Source: Calonectria ilicicola (lineage: Eukaryota; Ascomycota; Sordariomycetes; Hypocreales; Nectriaceae). Taken from it: a DNA stretch of 64,000 nt. The position numbers and the translations under genes were made by a program. This document shows positions 34,901 through 46,080 of the stretch, piece by piece. The DNA is taken from NCBI GenBank assembly GCA_020809705.1, contig CP085830.1:3410001-3474000 (forward strand). The letters are read 5' to 3'. Numbering within the stretch: position 1 is the stretch's first letter; each line of letters opens with the position of its first letter. Below the pieces are notes generated by a model, which was not told the origin of the DNA, did no database searches, and worked only from the letters and a program-made list of their open reading frames with translations.

Positions 34901-37154
34901 ACTCCCAAGATCCAAGTTACCGACGCCGGTGCAGCGGCACCAGCACCTCCGCCGCCGCCTCCGCCTCCGCCGCCCCCTCTGCCCGGATCCCTACCCGGAG
35001 CACCACCACCACCACCTCCACCTCCGCCTCCCCCTTTGCCTGGATCTCTCCCTGGGGCTCCTCCGCCACCACCTCCTCCCCCTCCCCCCCCTGGAGGCCT
35101 ACCGGGAGCTCCACCACCACCTCCGCCGCCACCACCTCTGCCCGGTGCCAAGGGCATGCCACCTCCTCCGCCACCTCCTCTACCTGGTGGTGTAAAGTCT
35201 GGCCATTACTTGCCTCAGCAGCACGGATTTGCGGGCGCTCCCGGTATTGGCCTACCAGTTGTACGACCCAAGAAAAAGCTCAAGGCCCTCCACTGGGACA
35301 AGGTCGACAGCCCCGAAACAAGCCACTGGGCAGCTCACGACCCCTCTGCCGAGGAACGTGAAGAGAAGTACCAAGAACTCAGCCGCAAGGGTATCTTGGA
35401 CGAAGTTGAGAAGTTGTTTATGGCCAAGGAGATCAAGAAGCTGGGTGTTGGAAGCGGCTCTAAGAAGGATGACAAGAAGCAAATTATTTCGTCCGATTTG
35501 CGCAAGGCTTATGGTGAGTATTTAATCGACACGATGAAGCAGTGGTTGCTGACGATAAGTAGAAATTGCTTTTGCCAAGTTCTCCCAGCATTCAGTTGAA
35601 AAGGTTACGCAGATGATTATTCACTGTGACACGGATGTTCTGGACAACACCGTCGTCATGGAATTCTTGCAAAAGGATGATCTGTGCAACATTCCCGACA
35701 ATACCGCCAAACAGATGGCTCCGTACAGCAAGGACTGGACCGGTCCTGGAGCCGAGAATCAGACCCGAGAGCAAGATCCCAATGAACTCACTCGACAGGA
35801 TCAACTCTATCTTTACACTGCATTTGAGTTGCATCATTACTGGAAGAGTCGTATGCGAGCCCTGTCCCTTACTAGGACTTTTGAGATCGACTACGATGAG
35901 ATTGGCGAAAAGATCCGCCTGGTTGTCGCAGTCTCAGAGTCTCTTCGCGACTCTGTCTCCCTCATGAACGTTCTTGGTCTCATTTTGGATATCGGTAACT
36001 ACATGAACGACGCCAACAAGCAGGCGCGTGGTTTCAAGCTGAGTTCGTTGGCTAGACTGGGCATGGTCAAGGACGACAAGAACGAGTCAACTTTGGCAGA
36101 CCTTGTCGAGCGAATTGTTCGAAACCAGTACCCCGAATGGGAATCTTTTGCTGATGACATTGGTGGTGTAATGACGGTGCAAAAGATCAATATCGAACAG
36201 CTTCAGGCAGATGCCAGGAAGTATGTTGACAATATCAAGAACGTCCAGATGTCTCTCGACTCTGGTAACTTGAGCGATACCAAGAAGTTCCATCCTCAGG
36301 ATCGTGTCAGCCAGATTGTGCAGCGAAGCATGAAGGAGGCAAGAAGAAAGGCCGAGCAAATGGAGCTCTACTTGGATGAAATGATGAAGACGTACAAGGA
36401 TATTATGGTCTTCTATGGTGAAGATGCTGCTGACGAGAACGCTCGTAGAGACTTCTTTGCTAAGCTGGCCCTATTTGTGGGCGAGTGGAAGAAGTCGCGA
36501 GACAAGAACGTCCAGCTGGAGGAGACGAAGAGACGCAACGAGGCTTCTATGAAGCGCAAGCATCAGCAGCTGAAACTGAACAATGCCATGGCAGAGGCTG
36601 GCCCAACATCTCCCTCCAACACGGGCGCCATGGACTCTCTACTAGAGAAGTTGCGTGCAGCCGCGCCGCAGGCTCGGGACCAGAGAGACCGCCGCCGGCG
36701 TGCGCGTCTCAAGGATCGACACCAGGTTCGTGTTGCATCTGGGCAGAAGATCGACGAGCCCGACGAAATCCCAGAAGTAGAGGTTGTACTACAAAAGGAG
36801 CCTACTATCGAAGAAGGTGGAACCCCGCTCAGCCCCGGCTTGACATCACCCAAGGAAGGCGGTGATGATGTTGCAGACCGGGCAGCGGCACTGCTACAAG
36901 GTATGCGTGGTGGCGAGGGCGCAGACGAGAACGACCCCGAAAAGAGGGAGAGTCTCCGAAAGGCAAGGAGACAGACAGCGGAAGAGGAGAGAAGACTAAG
37001 AAGGAGGAGACGCGAAAAGGCAACCAGCAACGCCGATGACGGCAAGGACGACGATGGCAAGACAGCGGACACGGCCTCAGTAGGCGATGAAGTCACATCA
37101 CCAACGACAGCGTCAGCAAATGGCGCGGTGGCCGACGAGGAGTCAAAGGAGTAG
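31931..37154 (+). CDS. Diaphanous-type formin (Bni1/SepA)
   Basis: Model: 31931-35513 joined to 35563-37154, 1724 aa. The 49-nt intron has a GTGAGT donor and closes as KAY-EIAFAKF. A basic N terminus is followed by the Rho-GTPase-binding/FH3 region from about residue 253 to 690 and a coiled coil at about 700-800. FH1 (residues ~1003-1090) has several long proline runs separated by LPGSLPGAP spacers. FH2 runs from about 1110 to 1500 and includes HWDKVD, LGLILDIGNYMND and GFKLSSL. The DAD autoinhibitory motif starts near 1551 (MDSLLEKL followed by basic RDRRRRARL). Family knowledge: it nucleates and elongates actin cables for polar growth and septation, activated when Rho releases the DID-DAD contact. 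The highly charged tail is poorly conserved sequence. It ends convergent with the splicing factor gene. Confidence 0.95.
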
Positions 37155-37761
37155 GCGACGTTGATGGGTTTTTGGTTGGGAAAATTGCATAGCAATGGTG
37201 TCAGGCACCACAACGGGAGCGGACATAGCGTCCATACATACCGCACGTACCGTACGTAATGTCTACAATAGCAGCACATAAGGCGGGAGGGCATAAAGAG
37301 GCGAGCGTTTTTGCAACGGTTGGGGAATCTCTTTGAGAACTAGAATTGGCGGCGGGCGGATTGGAAGCCCTGGACGGTGTTTTGATCGAGCCATGCTGCG
37401 CTATGCCTCGGAACGGGAGGAAACAATTCATTATACCTGGAAGTTATATCAATTCTGAATGGCATATGGATTTTGATACCACTATATATTTTTTATCTAC
37501 CTGCCTACACTTGATGTGATTTGCTCAATTGTGGGAAGGTTTAGTTTTTAATTTGCTAACTATGCATTTCTTATGAATTTCCTCCATCTCCCCGCAAAAC
37601 GCCGTGTGAATTGATTACTTGTGTCTTGTCTGAATTGTCTGTCTTGTCTCGATCTCTCTTCCCGTCCTTGTGGATATTTTATCATCAAGTCGTATCTTTG
37701 CACCCTGCCAGTAGCTTCAACACCAGAAGAAAATACAAATAAAGAAAATAAAGCCTCGCAA
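37155..37761. other. Convergent 3' flanks of the formin and SNRNP27-like genes
   Basis: A 607-bp spacer, increasingly AT-rich to the right. No gene is supported. Confidence 0.6.
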
Positions 37762-38633
37762 TCATCGAGACGGGCTCAGAGGTCTGTTGAATCCGCCCTG
37801 TCGGTTCATGTACTGTCGGTACTCGGTCTTCTTCTCTTTCCTGACTCCTCCGACATTGTTGCCCACAACCTTCTTGTTCTTTGTGGTGCCGAAGCCGCCA
37901 AAGCCCATCATGGCTTGCATGGCTGCCATGCCGTCGTCGACCACGGGCTCCTCATCGTCTGACGCCTCGCCTGCCTCCATGGGCTCGTCCTCGTCGGGGC
38001 GCTGGCGCTCGGGACGGGGCGACTGGCTGCCGCGCGAGTTCACGTTGAAGGACATGTGCGGCGCCGGCTTCTTAGCGTCGGGCTTGGAGCGTGTGGGCAG
38101 CGCTGCATGGGAGGGGCTGCGGGAGCGGCTGTTTGGTGATGCAGAGCGGCGGTGCTTTCCTGCTTAGCTTGTTAGCAGACTGTAATTGAAGGATGATGGG
38201 GTACCATGAACGAACCTCGTCTATCTCTGTCTCTATCTCCACCCCTGTCGTCATCGCGACGATATCGGGGTTCATCGTTATTGTTGTTATTGTCGTCATC
38301 CCGGCGCCTGTCCCGACGATCCCTATTGTCGTTGTGGCGCGGCCCGTCTCTGCGATCACGCTGTCGGTTCCTGTCGTTATCGCGGTCCCGGTGTCTCCTG
38401 TCAGGCGAGCGCGAGCGGTCTCTGGGGCCGCCGGGTCCACGGCGTTCGCGTGAGCGGGAGCGATAGCCTCGGCGGTCGTAGTCCCTGTCGCGGTTGTGGT
38501 TCCTGTCGCCGCCTCTGTCGCCGCCTCTATCACCACCTCTGTCACCACCACGATCGCGTCGATCTCGGCGGTTGTCGGAATCGTCCCACATCTGGCGGCT
38601 GTCAGGCCGGTGGCGGCGGCGGGAATCGCCCAT
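37762..38633 (-). CDS. SNRNP27-like U4/U6.U5 tri-snRNP protein
   Basis: Model: complement of 37762-38159 and 38216-38633, 271 aa. The intron (GTTCGT donor, AAGCAG acceptor, GCTAAC within) joins DRRG to KHRRSASPNSRSRS. The N-terminal half is an extreme Arg/Asp/Gly low-complexity region with GGDR repeats, followed by an RS-type stretch. The C-terminal block MQAMMGFGGFGTTKNKKV, then EYRQYMNRQGGFNR, is the conserved signature of SNRNP27 (27K/RY1). Family knowledge: a tri-snRNP component that acts near the 5' splice site during spliceosome activation. It diverges from the glucosidase gene with 428 bp between starts. Confidence 0.88.
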
Positions 38634-39061
38634 GGCTACGATGGTGCGATGGCGAGCGTGTGGTTGTGAGTTGGTGGAGAGGTTGGTTTTTCGTATTTGG
38701 TTTTTTTTTTTTGGATGAGGTCGGGGATTTGATAGGCATCAAACTTGAACTTGGGGAGGCTGACGAAACGGCGGGCATGTTGTGGCACCTTAAGTGGGCC
38801 CGTGGTGGAGGCGGTGGTGGCTAGTGCGCGGGACAGAAGCGTTATTGGCGGGAGCTTGCCCTTGCTCAGAGCTCCAAAGCCAGCACCCTCAGCCTTGCAT
38901 CTGGGGAATCGTCATCCCTGTGTGGACAAAACGTGTTCACTATCAGTCGGCTGCGCAATCGCACGTCGATGCCGCAACATTTTTCCACTCGGCCATTCTG
39001 ACCATATTTACACTCCACGAGCTGCAGGTTCCCCCGAGGACTCGAAATCTACATCGCCAGC
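38634..39061. promoter_or_regulatory. Divergent promoter between SNRNP27-like and glucosidase I genes
   Basis: A 428-bp intergenic region between two start codons. It has an 11-nt T run at about 38702 but no clear TATA box. Confidence 0.5.
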
Positions 39062-41922
39062 ATGGCCAAGCTGGCGCAATGGATCGCCGCAGCGGCCCTC
39101 GCGCTGGGCGCCTCGGCCTCTGATGCCGCTGACGCAACCTCAGTGCTCACGGCCGAAATTGGCCGCCAGAACAACGAGAGCCTCTTTTGGGGGCCATACA
39201 AGCCGAACCTCTACTTTGGCGTGCGACCACGAACGCCAGAGTCGCTGTGGACTGGCTTGATGTGGTCAAAGGTCGACACCTACAACGACATTCAAACAGG
39301 TACATGCGGGGCGCATCGGTCCGAGACTGTGCATGTATGTTAACTTTTTTGCTTTTGTTTAGGCTTCAGATACACCTGCGAGCAGGGTGAGGATATCCAC
39401 GGGTACGGCTGGGACGAGTACGATGCTCGTGTCGGCGGTGTCCAGACAATTCACGACGAAGGGAACAAGATTGACATCACCACCTCGTTTGTCAAGGTCC
39501 CTGGCGGTAAGCATGGTGGCAGCTGGGCTGCCCGAATCAAGGGCCAGCTACGGGACGATGCTGCCAAGGACACAAAGACAATGCTCTTTTACTACATTGC
39601 TCAAGAGGGTGGTGGTTCACTGGAGGCCCAGGGAGAAGGCCCAGACAACGGTTTCGAGCACGATGTCACCATCAAGGGAAGTTCCAAGGCCCTCGGCGAC
39701 TACAAGCTCGTCATTACCAAGGGAGCTGGAGACTATCCAACATCCGACCACCCTCTTGTTGCCGACCGACAAGCCGACAAGACTCCCGTGGTCAGTGCCG
39801 ATATCCCCGCCAACATCCTCTGGCAGGGCAAGAACATCGTCTTCAAGCACCTCCAGGATTCCGTTAAGTTTATCCAGGAGAACGCTGACCAAGGCAACCC
39901 ACCACCCGCATGGCAGGTTTACCGCATTCCTCACCAGCCTGGCGAGGGCAACGTGCAGATTGTTCAGAAGACATTCCAGGGCTCGTTTGAATTCGATGTC
40001 ATCTTTTCATCTGCCTCCGTTGGCAAGGATCTCACCTCGGAGGATGTGACTGAGGAAATCAAGCAGGCGTCTGCTTTCTTCACCGAACGCTTCTCTACCA
40101 TCTTTGAGCTCAAGGAGCCCTACACTGCTGAGAAGTACAAGAGCCTAGGAAAGAGCATGTTCTCCAACCTTCTCGGCGGTGTGGGATACTTCAATGGCCA
40201 CCAGGTCATTGATCGATCTTACGCTTCCGAATATGACGAAGAAGATGAGGGTTTCTGGGTGGAAGCTGCTGAAGCTAGAGCCCGAAACCAGCAGAAGCCA
40301 GAGGGCCCTTATGAGCTGTACACTAGCGTTCCTTCGCGTCCTTTCTTCCCTCGAGGTTTCTTGTGGGATGAAGGATTTCACCTGCTCCAGATTTCGGATT
40401 GGGACATCGACTTGACCCTGGACATTGTCAGCAGCTGGTTCAAGACCATGGACGAGGATGGCTGGATTCCTCGCGAGCAGATTTTGGGCGCCGAGGCCCG
40501 AAGCAAGGTGCCCGAGGAGTTCCAAGTTCAGTATCCTCACTATGCCAACCCCCCTACTCTGTTCCTCGTCATCGAAGGATTCATGGAGCGCCTCCGTGCG
40601 GCCAACGGCTCCAAGGCCGGTGGCAAGGAGACGCTGACACCCGGAAACCCTCTCCAGTCTGCCCACATTGACAACATTGAGCTCGGAGAGGCCTACCTCC
40701 GTCAAATCTACCCCCTTCTTCAACGACAGTATGACTGGTTCCGCAAGACACAGCGTGGCGACATCAAGTCGTATGACCGTGAAGCCTACTCGAGCAAGGA
40801 GGCATATCGGTGGAGGGGCCGAACTGAAACACACGTCCTGACCAGTGGTCTTGATGACTATCCTCGACCACAGCCCCCACACCCGGCTGAGCTCCATGTC
40901 GATCTCATGTCGTGGGTGGGACTTATGGCCAAATCCCTCTTGAACATTGCAGACGCCCTCGGCATTGAGGAAGACGTGTCAGATTATGAGAAGGCCCTTG
41001 ACGCTATTGAGCACAACTTGAACGACCTCCACTGGTCCGAGGAGCAACAGTGTTACTGTGACGCCACCATTGATGAGTATGAGGAGCATAAGCTCGTTTG
41101 CCACAAGGGCTATATCTCCTTGGCTCCTTTCTTTGTTGGTCTGATCAAGCCCGACGATCCCAAGCTTGACAAGATTCTGGATCTCATTGGTGACGAGGAG
41201 AAGTTGTTTAGCCCCCACGGCATTCGTAGTCTGAGCAAGGACGACGAGTTTTATGGCACCGGTGAGAACTATTGGCGCGGCCCCGTATGGATGCCCATCA
41301 ACTATCTCATTGTGTCCCAACTCCGAGTAAGTTCAAATTGCTACCCCCTGCCTTAGCGTGTGATGCGACTAACCCCTGAAATTAGAACACGGCCACTCAG
41401 GATGGCCCCTACAAGGCGAAGGCTCGTGATTTGTTTATTCGCTTGCGCCGAAACCTTGTGGATACCGTCTACAAGAGCTGGAAGGAGACTGGGTTCGCCT
41501 GGGAGCAGTACAACCCCGACACGGGCGCTGGCCAGCGTACGCAGCATTTTACTGGTTGGACAAGCTTGGTCGTCAAGCTCATGGCTATGGAGGAACCGAG
41601 CGATGTGGTCCCCGTCAAAAATGAGGTCCCCGTGAAGGAAGAGGTCCCAGTCAAGGAAGAAGTTGTTGTAGAGGAGGAGGCTCCCGCTAAGGAAGAAGTC
41701 ACCGTCGAGGAAAAGGTTCCCGTCGAGGAAAAGGTTCCCGCCAAGGAGGAGGTCCCCACCAAAGATGAGGTCCCCGTCAAGGAAGAACCCCTTGCCAAAG
41801 ATGAAGCGCCCGTTGAAGATGATGCTCCTGCCAAGGCTGAGGATAAGACTTCTGCTAGGGACGAGGATGAGCCCCCCGTCAAGAGCGAAGATGACGATGT
41901 CCCCACCAAGGATGAGCTGTAA
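39062..41922 (+). CDS. ER processing alpha-glucosidase I (GH63), with repeat tail and KDEL end
   Basis: Model: 39062-39299, 39363-41326 and 41386-41922, 912 aa. The GH63 fold is clear: NESLFWGPYKPNLYFGVRPR near the start, then FFPRGFLWDEGFH, DPKLDKILDLI and ENYWRGPVWMPINYL toward the C-terminal catalytic region. The enzyme trims the outermost glucose from the Glc3Man9GlcNAc2 glycan in the ER lumen. The N terminus (MAKLAQWIAAAALALGASAS) reads as a cleavable signal peptide rather than the long type II anchor of yeast Cwh41. After the catalytic domain, residues ~809-886 are thirteen hexads of the (V/A)P(V/A)KEE type, and the protein ends in KDEL. This suggests a soluble lumenal enzyme held by KDEL retrieval. 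Confidence 0.93.
41608..41841 (+). repeat. Coding 18-bp tandem repeat (thirteen units) in glucosidase I
   Basis: Thirteen consecutive degenerate 18-bp units, each encoding a hexapeptide such as VPVKEE, VPAKEE, VEEKVP-type variants or APVEDD. They form an acidic, proline-punctuated tail before the C-terminal KDEL. Confidence 0.9.
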
Positions 41923-42057
41923 GCTATCCGGTGGGAATTTATCATTGCAGTAGCAACGTTAGATCTGCGTGTAACAATTGCAAAGAATTGACGTGATGAA
42001 CCCGCCTAGTCGGTCTGTTGCTAGCAACATAATGTGCAAGTTGCTACGGTCTAAGCC

Positions 42058-42079
42058 CTGTGATGTGATGTGATGTGAC
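42058..42079 (+). repeat. Short (TGTGA)n microsatellite
   Basis: Four to five tandem copies of TGTGA/TGATG-type pentamers shortly after the glucosidase gene. Confidence 0.7.
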
Positions 42080-45000
42080 ATATTTGGGGTCTATGCAAGT
42101 ATTGCATGCTAGGCAGTTTCCCCACCGGCGCCTCGATACGAAAAGTGCAACGTGTGAGCCCCATAGCATTGTTACACTGAATCTCGATTCACACCAAAAA
42201 GTGTCAGCCCCAGGCCGATCACTGTCACGCAAATGTAAGTGCTATGTGAAGATCATTTCCAGGGTTTGCACGTTTGATGCGCCGACCGTGTAAGCGGGCT
42301 CACAACGGGCGTTGCAGTGACTGTTTGGCCTGGGAGATGACTGAGCATCGATGTCATGATGATGATATGCACATGCATTGTTTGATCGTCGTCGCCCGCT
42401 TTGCTTGAACTCCAAAAAAAAGGCTCCGGCGTATGCAATGCGGTAAACGTCCAAATACGACAACAGCAAAAGTGCCGGGGGTCCAGTTTATCGGAGTCAG
42501 AGAGCCGCAATTGACGTTTTAGGAAGGGGAGAGGGGGTCGTTTGTGTGCATGGTACAGTTACAGCTAGCCTTGGCTGCGTGTGCTATTCTGGACATACAG
42601 GCGACATGGAGGCTCTCATTGGGCGCGCTAAGTCTGGCGCGGCTGTCTGTCACACAACAAACCAACGTCCCCTGTGGGACAGGGATCATAGTACATTGGT
42701 TGCATTTGGGCCAGTCATGAGGTCGCATCCGCACTTCCTTCCCGAGACAGGTTCCCGGGACGGACGCTTGGGAACGAAACCAAACACACACCAAGCTATG
42801 GCTGGCTGGCCCTTGACAAGATGCAGCCCCCCCGGGGGTTAAGGCCCTTGCGTCTCGAACCGACCGATCGGGTGGATCTGGTTCCGAAAGAAGGAGGGGG
42901 GGCGTTTAGGAGAGGCAGCCGATCTGACTATATTAGAAGCAGGAGCGCAGGCAAGGCTGATTCGCAACGTTAGCCATGTGGTTCGTCAAGGCGTTTTCGG
43001 TGTGCCTGTGAGATGCGCGCAACGTGGTTGGGCGAGAGTGTCGAGCAAGGCTGTGCAAAGCCCGGGCTGCCAACCGGGGGGAGCGGGTAAGGTCGAGGGC
43101 GCATTTTCATCTTCTAGACCTGACGCCAGTCAGCACACACGCGCGCTAAGCAGCGAATGAAGGGCGCGGGCGGGTGTGCTATTTTTATGGCGCTTAGAAG
43201 GCCTGCCGGAGGCTGGGTGGGGTGGTGTGGGAGAAGAAGACGTGAGAAGCAACCCGCGCTCATCGGTTGTGGTGTGGCGGGGCAAGGGTTTTGTGGCGGG
43301 CATGAAACGGGGCTGGTGTGTGACCGAGATAGATGTTTTATGCGACACGCTCGTTGGCCGCAAACCAGCTCTAAGGTTTTTTGGATATGGTGTGGTGTGA
43401 TGAGATTGGAGGGTTCCAGACTCGTTTCCCGCGAATGCGAAAACAGGACACTCATGCCGGCTTCTACTCATCGGGCACGTAAAAAAAACTTTGAGACATG
43501 CATTATCGAAGGCTATCTCCCGGCTCGCGATAGCGTACCGGCTGTAGACCAAACACCAGGGGAGGAAATGTGGGATGTCATGATTTTCGTCTTCGGAGGA
43601 CTTTGAGCCAATGAGTGTCTGTTCCAATCATCTTGGCCAGGGATTGCTCACCCCGGTCAAGGCTATCAACTTATGATAGAGGCCCGAGGCTGAGAATAGC
43701 GTTCCCCTCGGGGCCCGTGTCTGAATGATCGGGGTCCCATCGACGGCCGGCAGCTGTTACTCCCCGACCCAATGATGTTGCGCAGTTGCCCATTCTCACT
43801 GCCGGACGGCCACGTTCGCGACAGGTCCCGTCTCCGGGAAGTGAGCAGCCGAGAGTCAATTAATTTTTGTTCTAAGCGTTCAGGTCGGAGCATTGGCTGA
43901 GTTGGGAAATACAAACGAATTGAGGAGGAGCCATGGCAATCCGCTTACTACTGGTGAGTCGCCGCCGTGTTAGTGCGCGGGGGGGGCATTGAGAGAACGG
44001 CGACGCCCGCGATGGAGCAGGTACGGTGAGCCAGAGGAAGGATTATGGGTTATCGGCGGTTGGGTTGCGTCGGCGACCAGATAATTAGTTCGGTGTGGCA
44101 GGGGGGCCGCTCCGGTCTGAAGCCGTGACCATGTGTTGTTGAGGATTTGATGAGCGATTGCAGTAGAATTGGGAAATATCTCGGAGGTGAGACGGAAGGC
44201 TAGTTAGTGGTGAGCGGGTGCGGTAGTGGAGGTGGATCTACGGGGTTGACCGATGCACGTTGACGAAGCCGGGCATAGTGACCACAGGCAGCAGCAGCGT
44301 CAAAGACGAAAAGAGCAGCGGATGACTGTACATTTCGACTCATCAGGAACATTCCACTTCCAAATAGGCAGGGCGGTTTTTTTGTGATTTCGCGGCAAGG
44401 CTGTAACTGCACGGGTGGGGGACAAAGGGCGTACTTGGGAATTGGCGAAATCAACTCGGAAGCGATTGGCGCGGGCTTTCGAATCGGAAGCCGTGGAGAT
44501 ATGGACCGCGGAACATGTCGCACTACGAAGCACAGCAAACTCCATCACATGCTGTAGGCACTTGACCGGAGGAGTCACCCAATGACGTTGTGCTGGGCTC
44601 GGCACTGAGCCTGGAGCTGCGTGTTCAAAGGAAGGATGGATTCCTGCCTGGTGGTGCCTTGCAGCAGTCGCCGGTCCATCTAAGGCACACAGTCTATACA
44701 CATGTGCGACAGCCTGTATGTCGGCTGGCTGCCATATCGCAGGGTGTGTGCGTGCGTGCTGCTGGTGCATGTCCATGCCTGGTACTACATGGGCTCGTTC
44801 CCTCCACGGTCCCAGCCTGCCGGGTTGCCACTGACCACCAGCCAGCCAGTGGCTTCCCGTCGCACGGGTAGACTCGCGCGACTCGATATTGTGTGTTTCC
44901 TCCCTGTGCCCAAAAAAAAAAAATTTAAGAGACAGCCAAAAAAGTGTACAAGGATTCGACCCAAGCAAAAAAGCCAAGGGGGGGCTGTGGCTGATGGATG

Positions 45001-45583
45001 TGGAAACGTAAGCAGAGAGACCCGTCTACCTGATTACCCAGAAAAGGCACGGGCTGTGGGAGGGTGGCGTTTGGGCTGAAGGCTGACCAAAGACAACAAA
45101 GTACTCGTGTGGTGATGATGGATTCCTCAATCCCCTTGTCCCTTGTCCCGTTGAAATGCCCATGCTCTCTTCTGCTCCCTGTGGCACCCACCCACAGCCA
45201 TCAGCCCTACCCACTCCCAAGCTACCGTGCACTCTCCCGTCCCCGGCGCCCACTCATGACTCCCACAGCACTCTCATGGCCCAAGCCACCACCCCTGTCT
45301 GTTCGCCGACATTGCGCATGGCGCAGTTGGGTGGTGCCCTGCTCCCACCCTAGCTGCCCGCCATTTTCGGCTTGTTTCTTAGCCTGTTGTAGTGTTTCTT
45401 TGTTTGGAACTGTCTCTCCTAACAGGCGGCGCCGCGGCATCATGCCTGCTCCGAGGGGTGTGCCATCATCATGGCTGCCAGACGCCCACCACTGACAGAT
45501 GTCATGGTTCAAGGGGAGCAGCAGCAGCAAGGTACCGACTATTCCTATCGGGACAGCTATCAAATTGCAAATCATCCATCCTG

Positions 45584-45591
45584 TATATAAG
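45584..45591 (+). promoter_or_regulatory. TATA box of the GRSGYN repeat gene
   Basis: TATATAAG, 253 bp before the ATG. It is followed by a long C/A-rich leader, a CAG microsatellite (about 45704-45720) and a TC tract just before the start. This layout is common for strongly or inducibly transcribed fungal genes. Confidence 0.5.
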
Positions 45592-45843
45592 CATCCAGCA
45601 TCTCCGTCGTTGAATCGGAATTCCCATCACCATCATCCGACACATTCACAACACAACAGTCTAGAAGCTTCATCATCTTACACAAGCACATCCGCTTCTA
45701 CTTACAGCAGCAGCAGCAGCAACCACAACAACCACAACTACAGCACCACTTCTATATAATAACAACCTAACATCCCCAACTTTTTTTTCTCTCTCTCTCC
45801 ACACTACAACCAACAAAAACACTAAACTTTAAAATCACTTACA

Positions 45844-46080
45844 ATGGCTGCCTTCACTCTTGCCTTTGCTCCCTCTTCTCAGTCCTTCGGCCGATCTGGC
45901 TATAACAAGGACGGTGATGACGACACCAAGCCCAGCGGCAACAGCTGTTACGGCCGATCCGGTTACAACGGACCCGAGGCCAACTTTGGCCGATCCGGCT
46001 ACAACAAGGACGGCGATGATGACGACTCCCAGAACCGTGGCCGCTCCGGCTACAACGGCCCCGACGAGGATGACGAGTAA
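45844..46080 (+). CDS. Small GRSGYN-repeat protein, function unknown
   Basis: A 78-aa intronless frame. After a short N terminus (MAAFTLAFAPSSQS) come four copies of GRSGYN at residues 16-21, 37-42, 49-54 and 66-71. They alternate between two forms: GRSGYNKDGDDD (copies 1 and 3) and GRSGYNGP followed by Glu or Asp (copies 2 and 4). The four DNA copies of the hexapeptide differ only at synonymous positions, which argues for selection on the peptide. It is very acidic and hydrophilic, with one Cys (35). The N terminus is not a convincing secretion signal, and there are no KR processing sites between repeats. It has a TATA box, long leader and A-rich start context. I do not recognise the family. 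Confidence 0.75.
   Translation: MAAFTLAFAPSSQSFGRSGYNKDGDDDTKPSGNSCYGRSGYNGPEANFGRSGYNKDGDDDDSQNRGRSGYNGPDEDDE

Larger units (their letters stand above)
41923..45843. other. 3.9-kb intergenic region upstream of the GRSGYN repeat gene
   Basis: No gene is supported. Long open stretches on both strands (for example 44300-44977 minus and 43157-43606 plus) have compositionally biased translations and no domains. A TGTGA microsatellite sits near 42058. Downstream of about 45580 it has promoter-like features for the gene at 45844: a TATA box, CA-rich leader and CT tract. Confidence 0.55.

Noticed and set aside
36563..37294. 243-codon minus-strand frame antisense to the formin tail
   Set aside because: Ser/Ala-rich mirror of a Lys/Glu/Arg-rich coding region; an antisense shadow.
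43157..43606. 149-codon plus-strand open stretch
   Set aside because: Trp/Gly/Arg-rich translation without domain and with overlapping frames on both strands; not distinguishable from chance.
44300..44977. 225-codon minus-strand open stretch
   Set aside because: No ATG at the head (TTG), includes translated homopolymer tracts (FFFF from an A run), and no recognisable motif.
45844..46080. Reading the GRSGYN protein as a dikaritin-type RiPP precursor
   Set aside because: Those precursors have a signal peptide, Kex2 KR sites between cores and neighbouring UstY-like genes. None of these is present.
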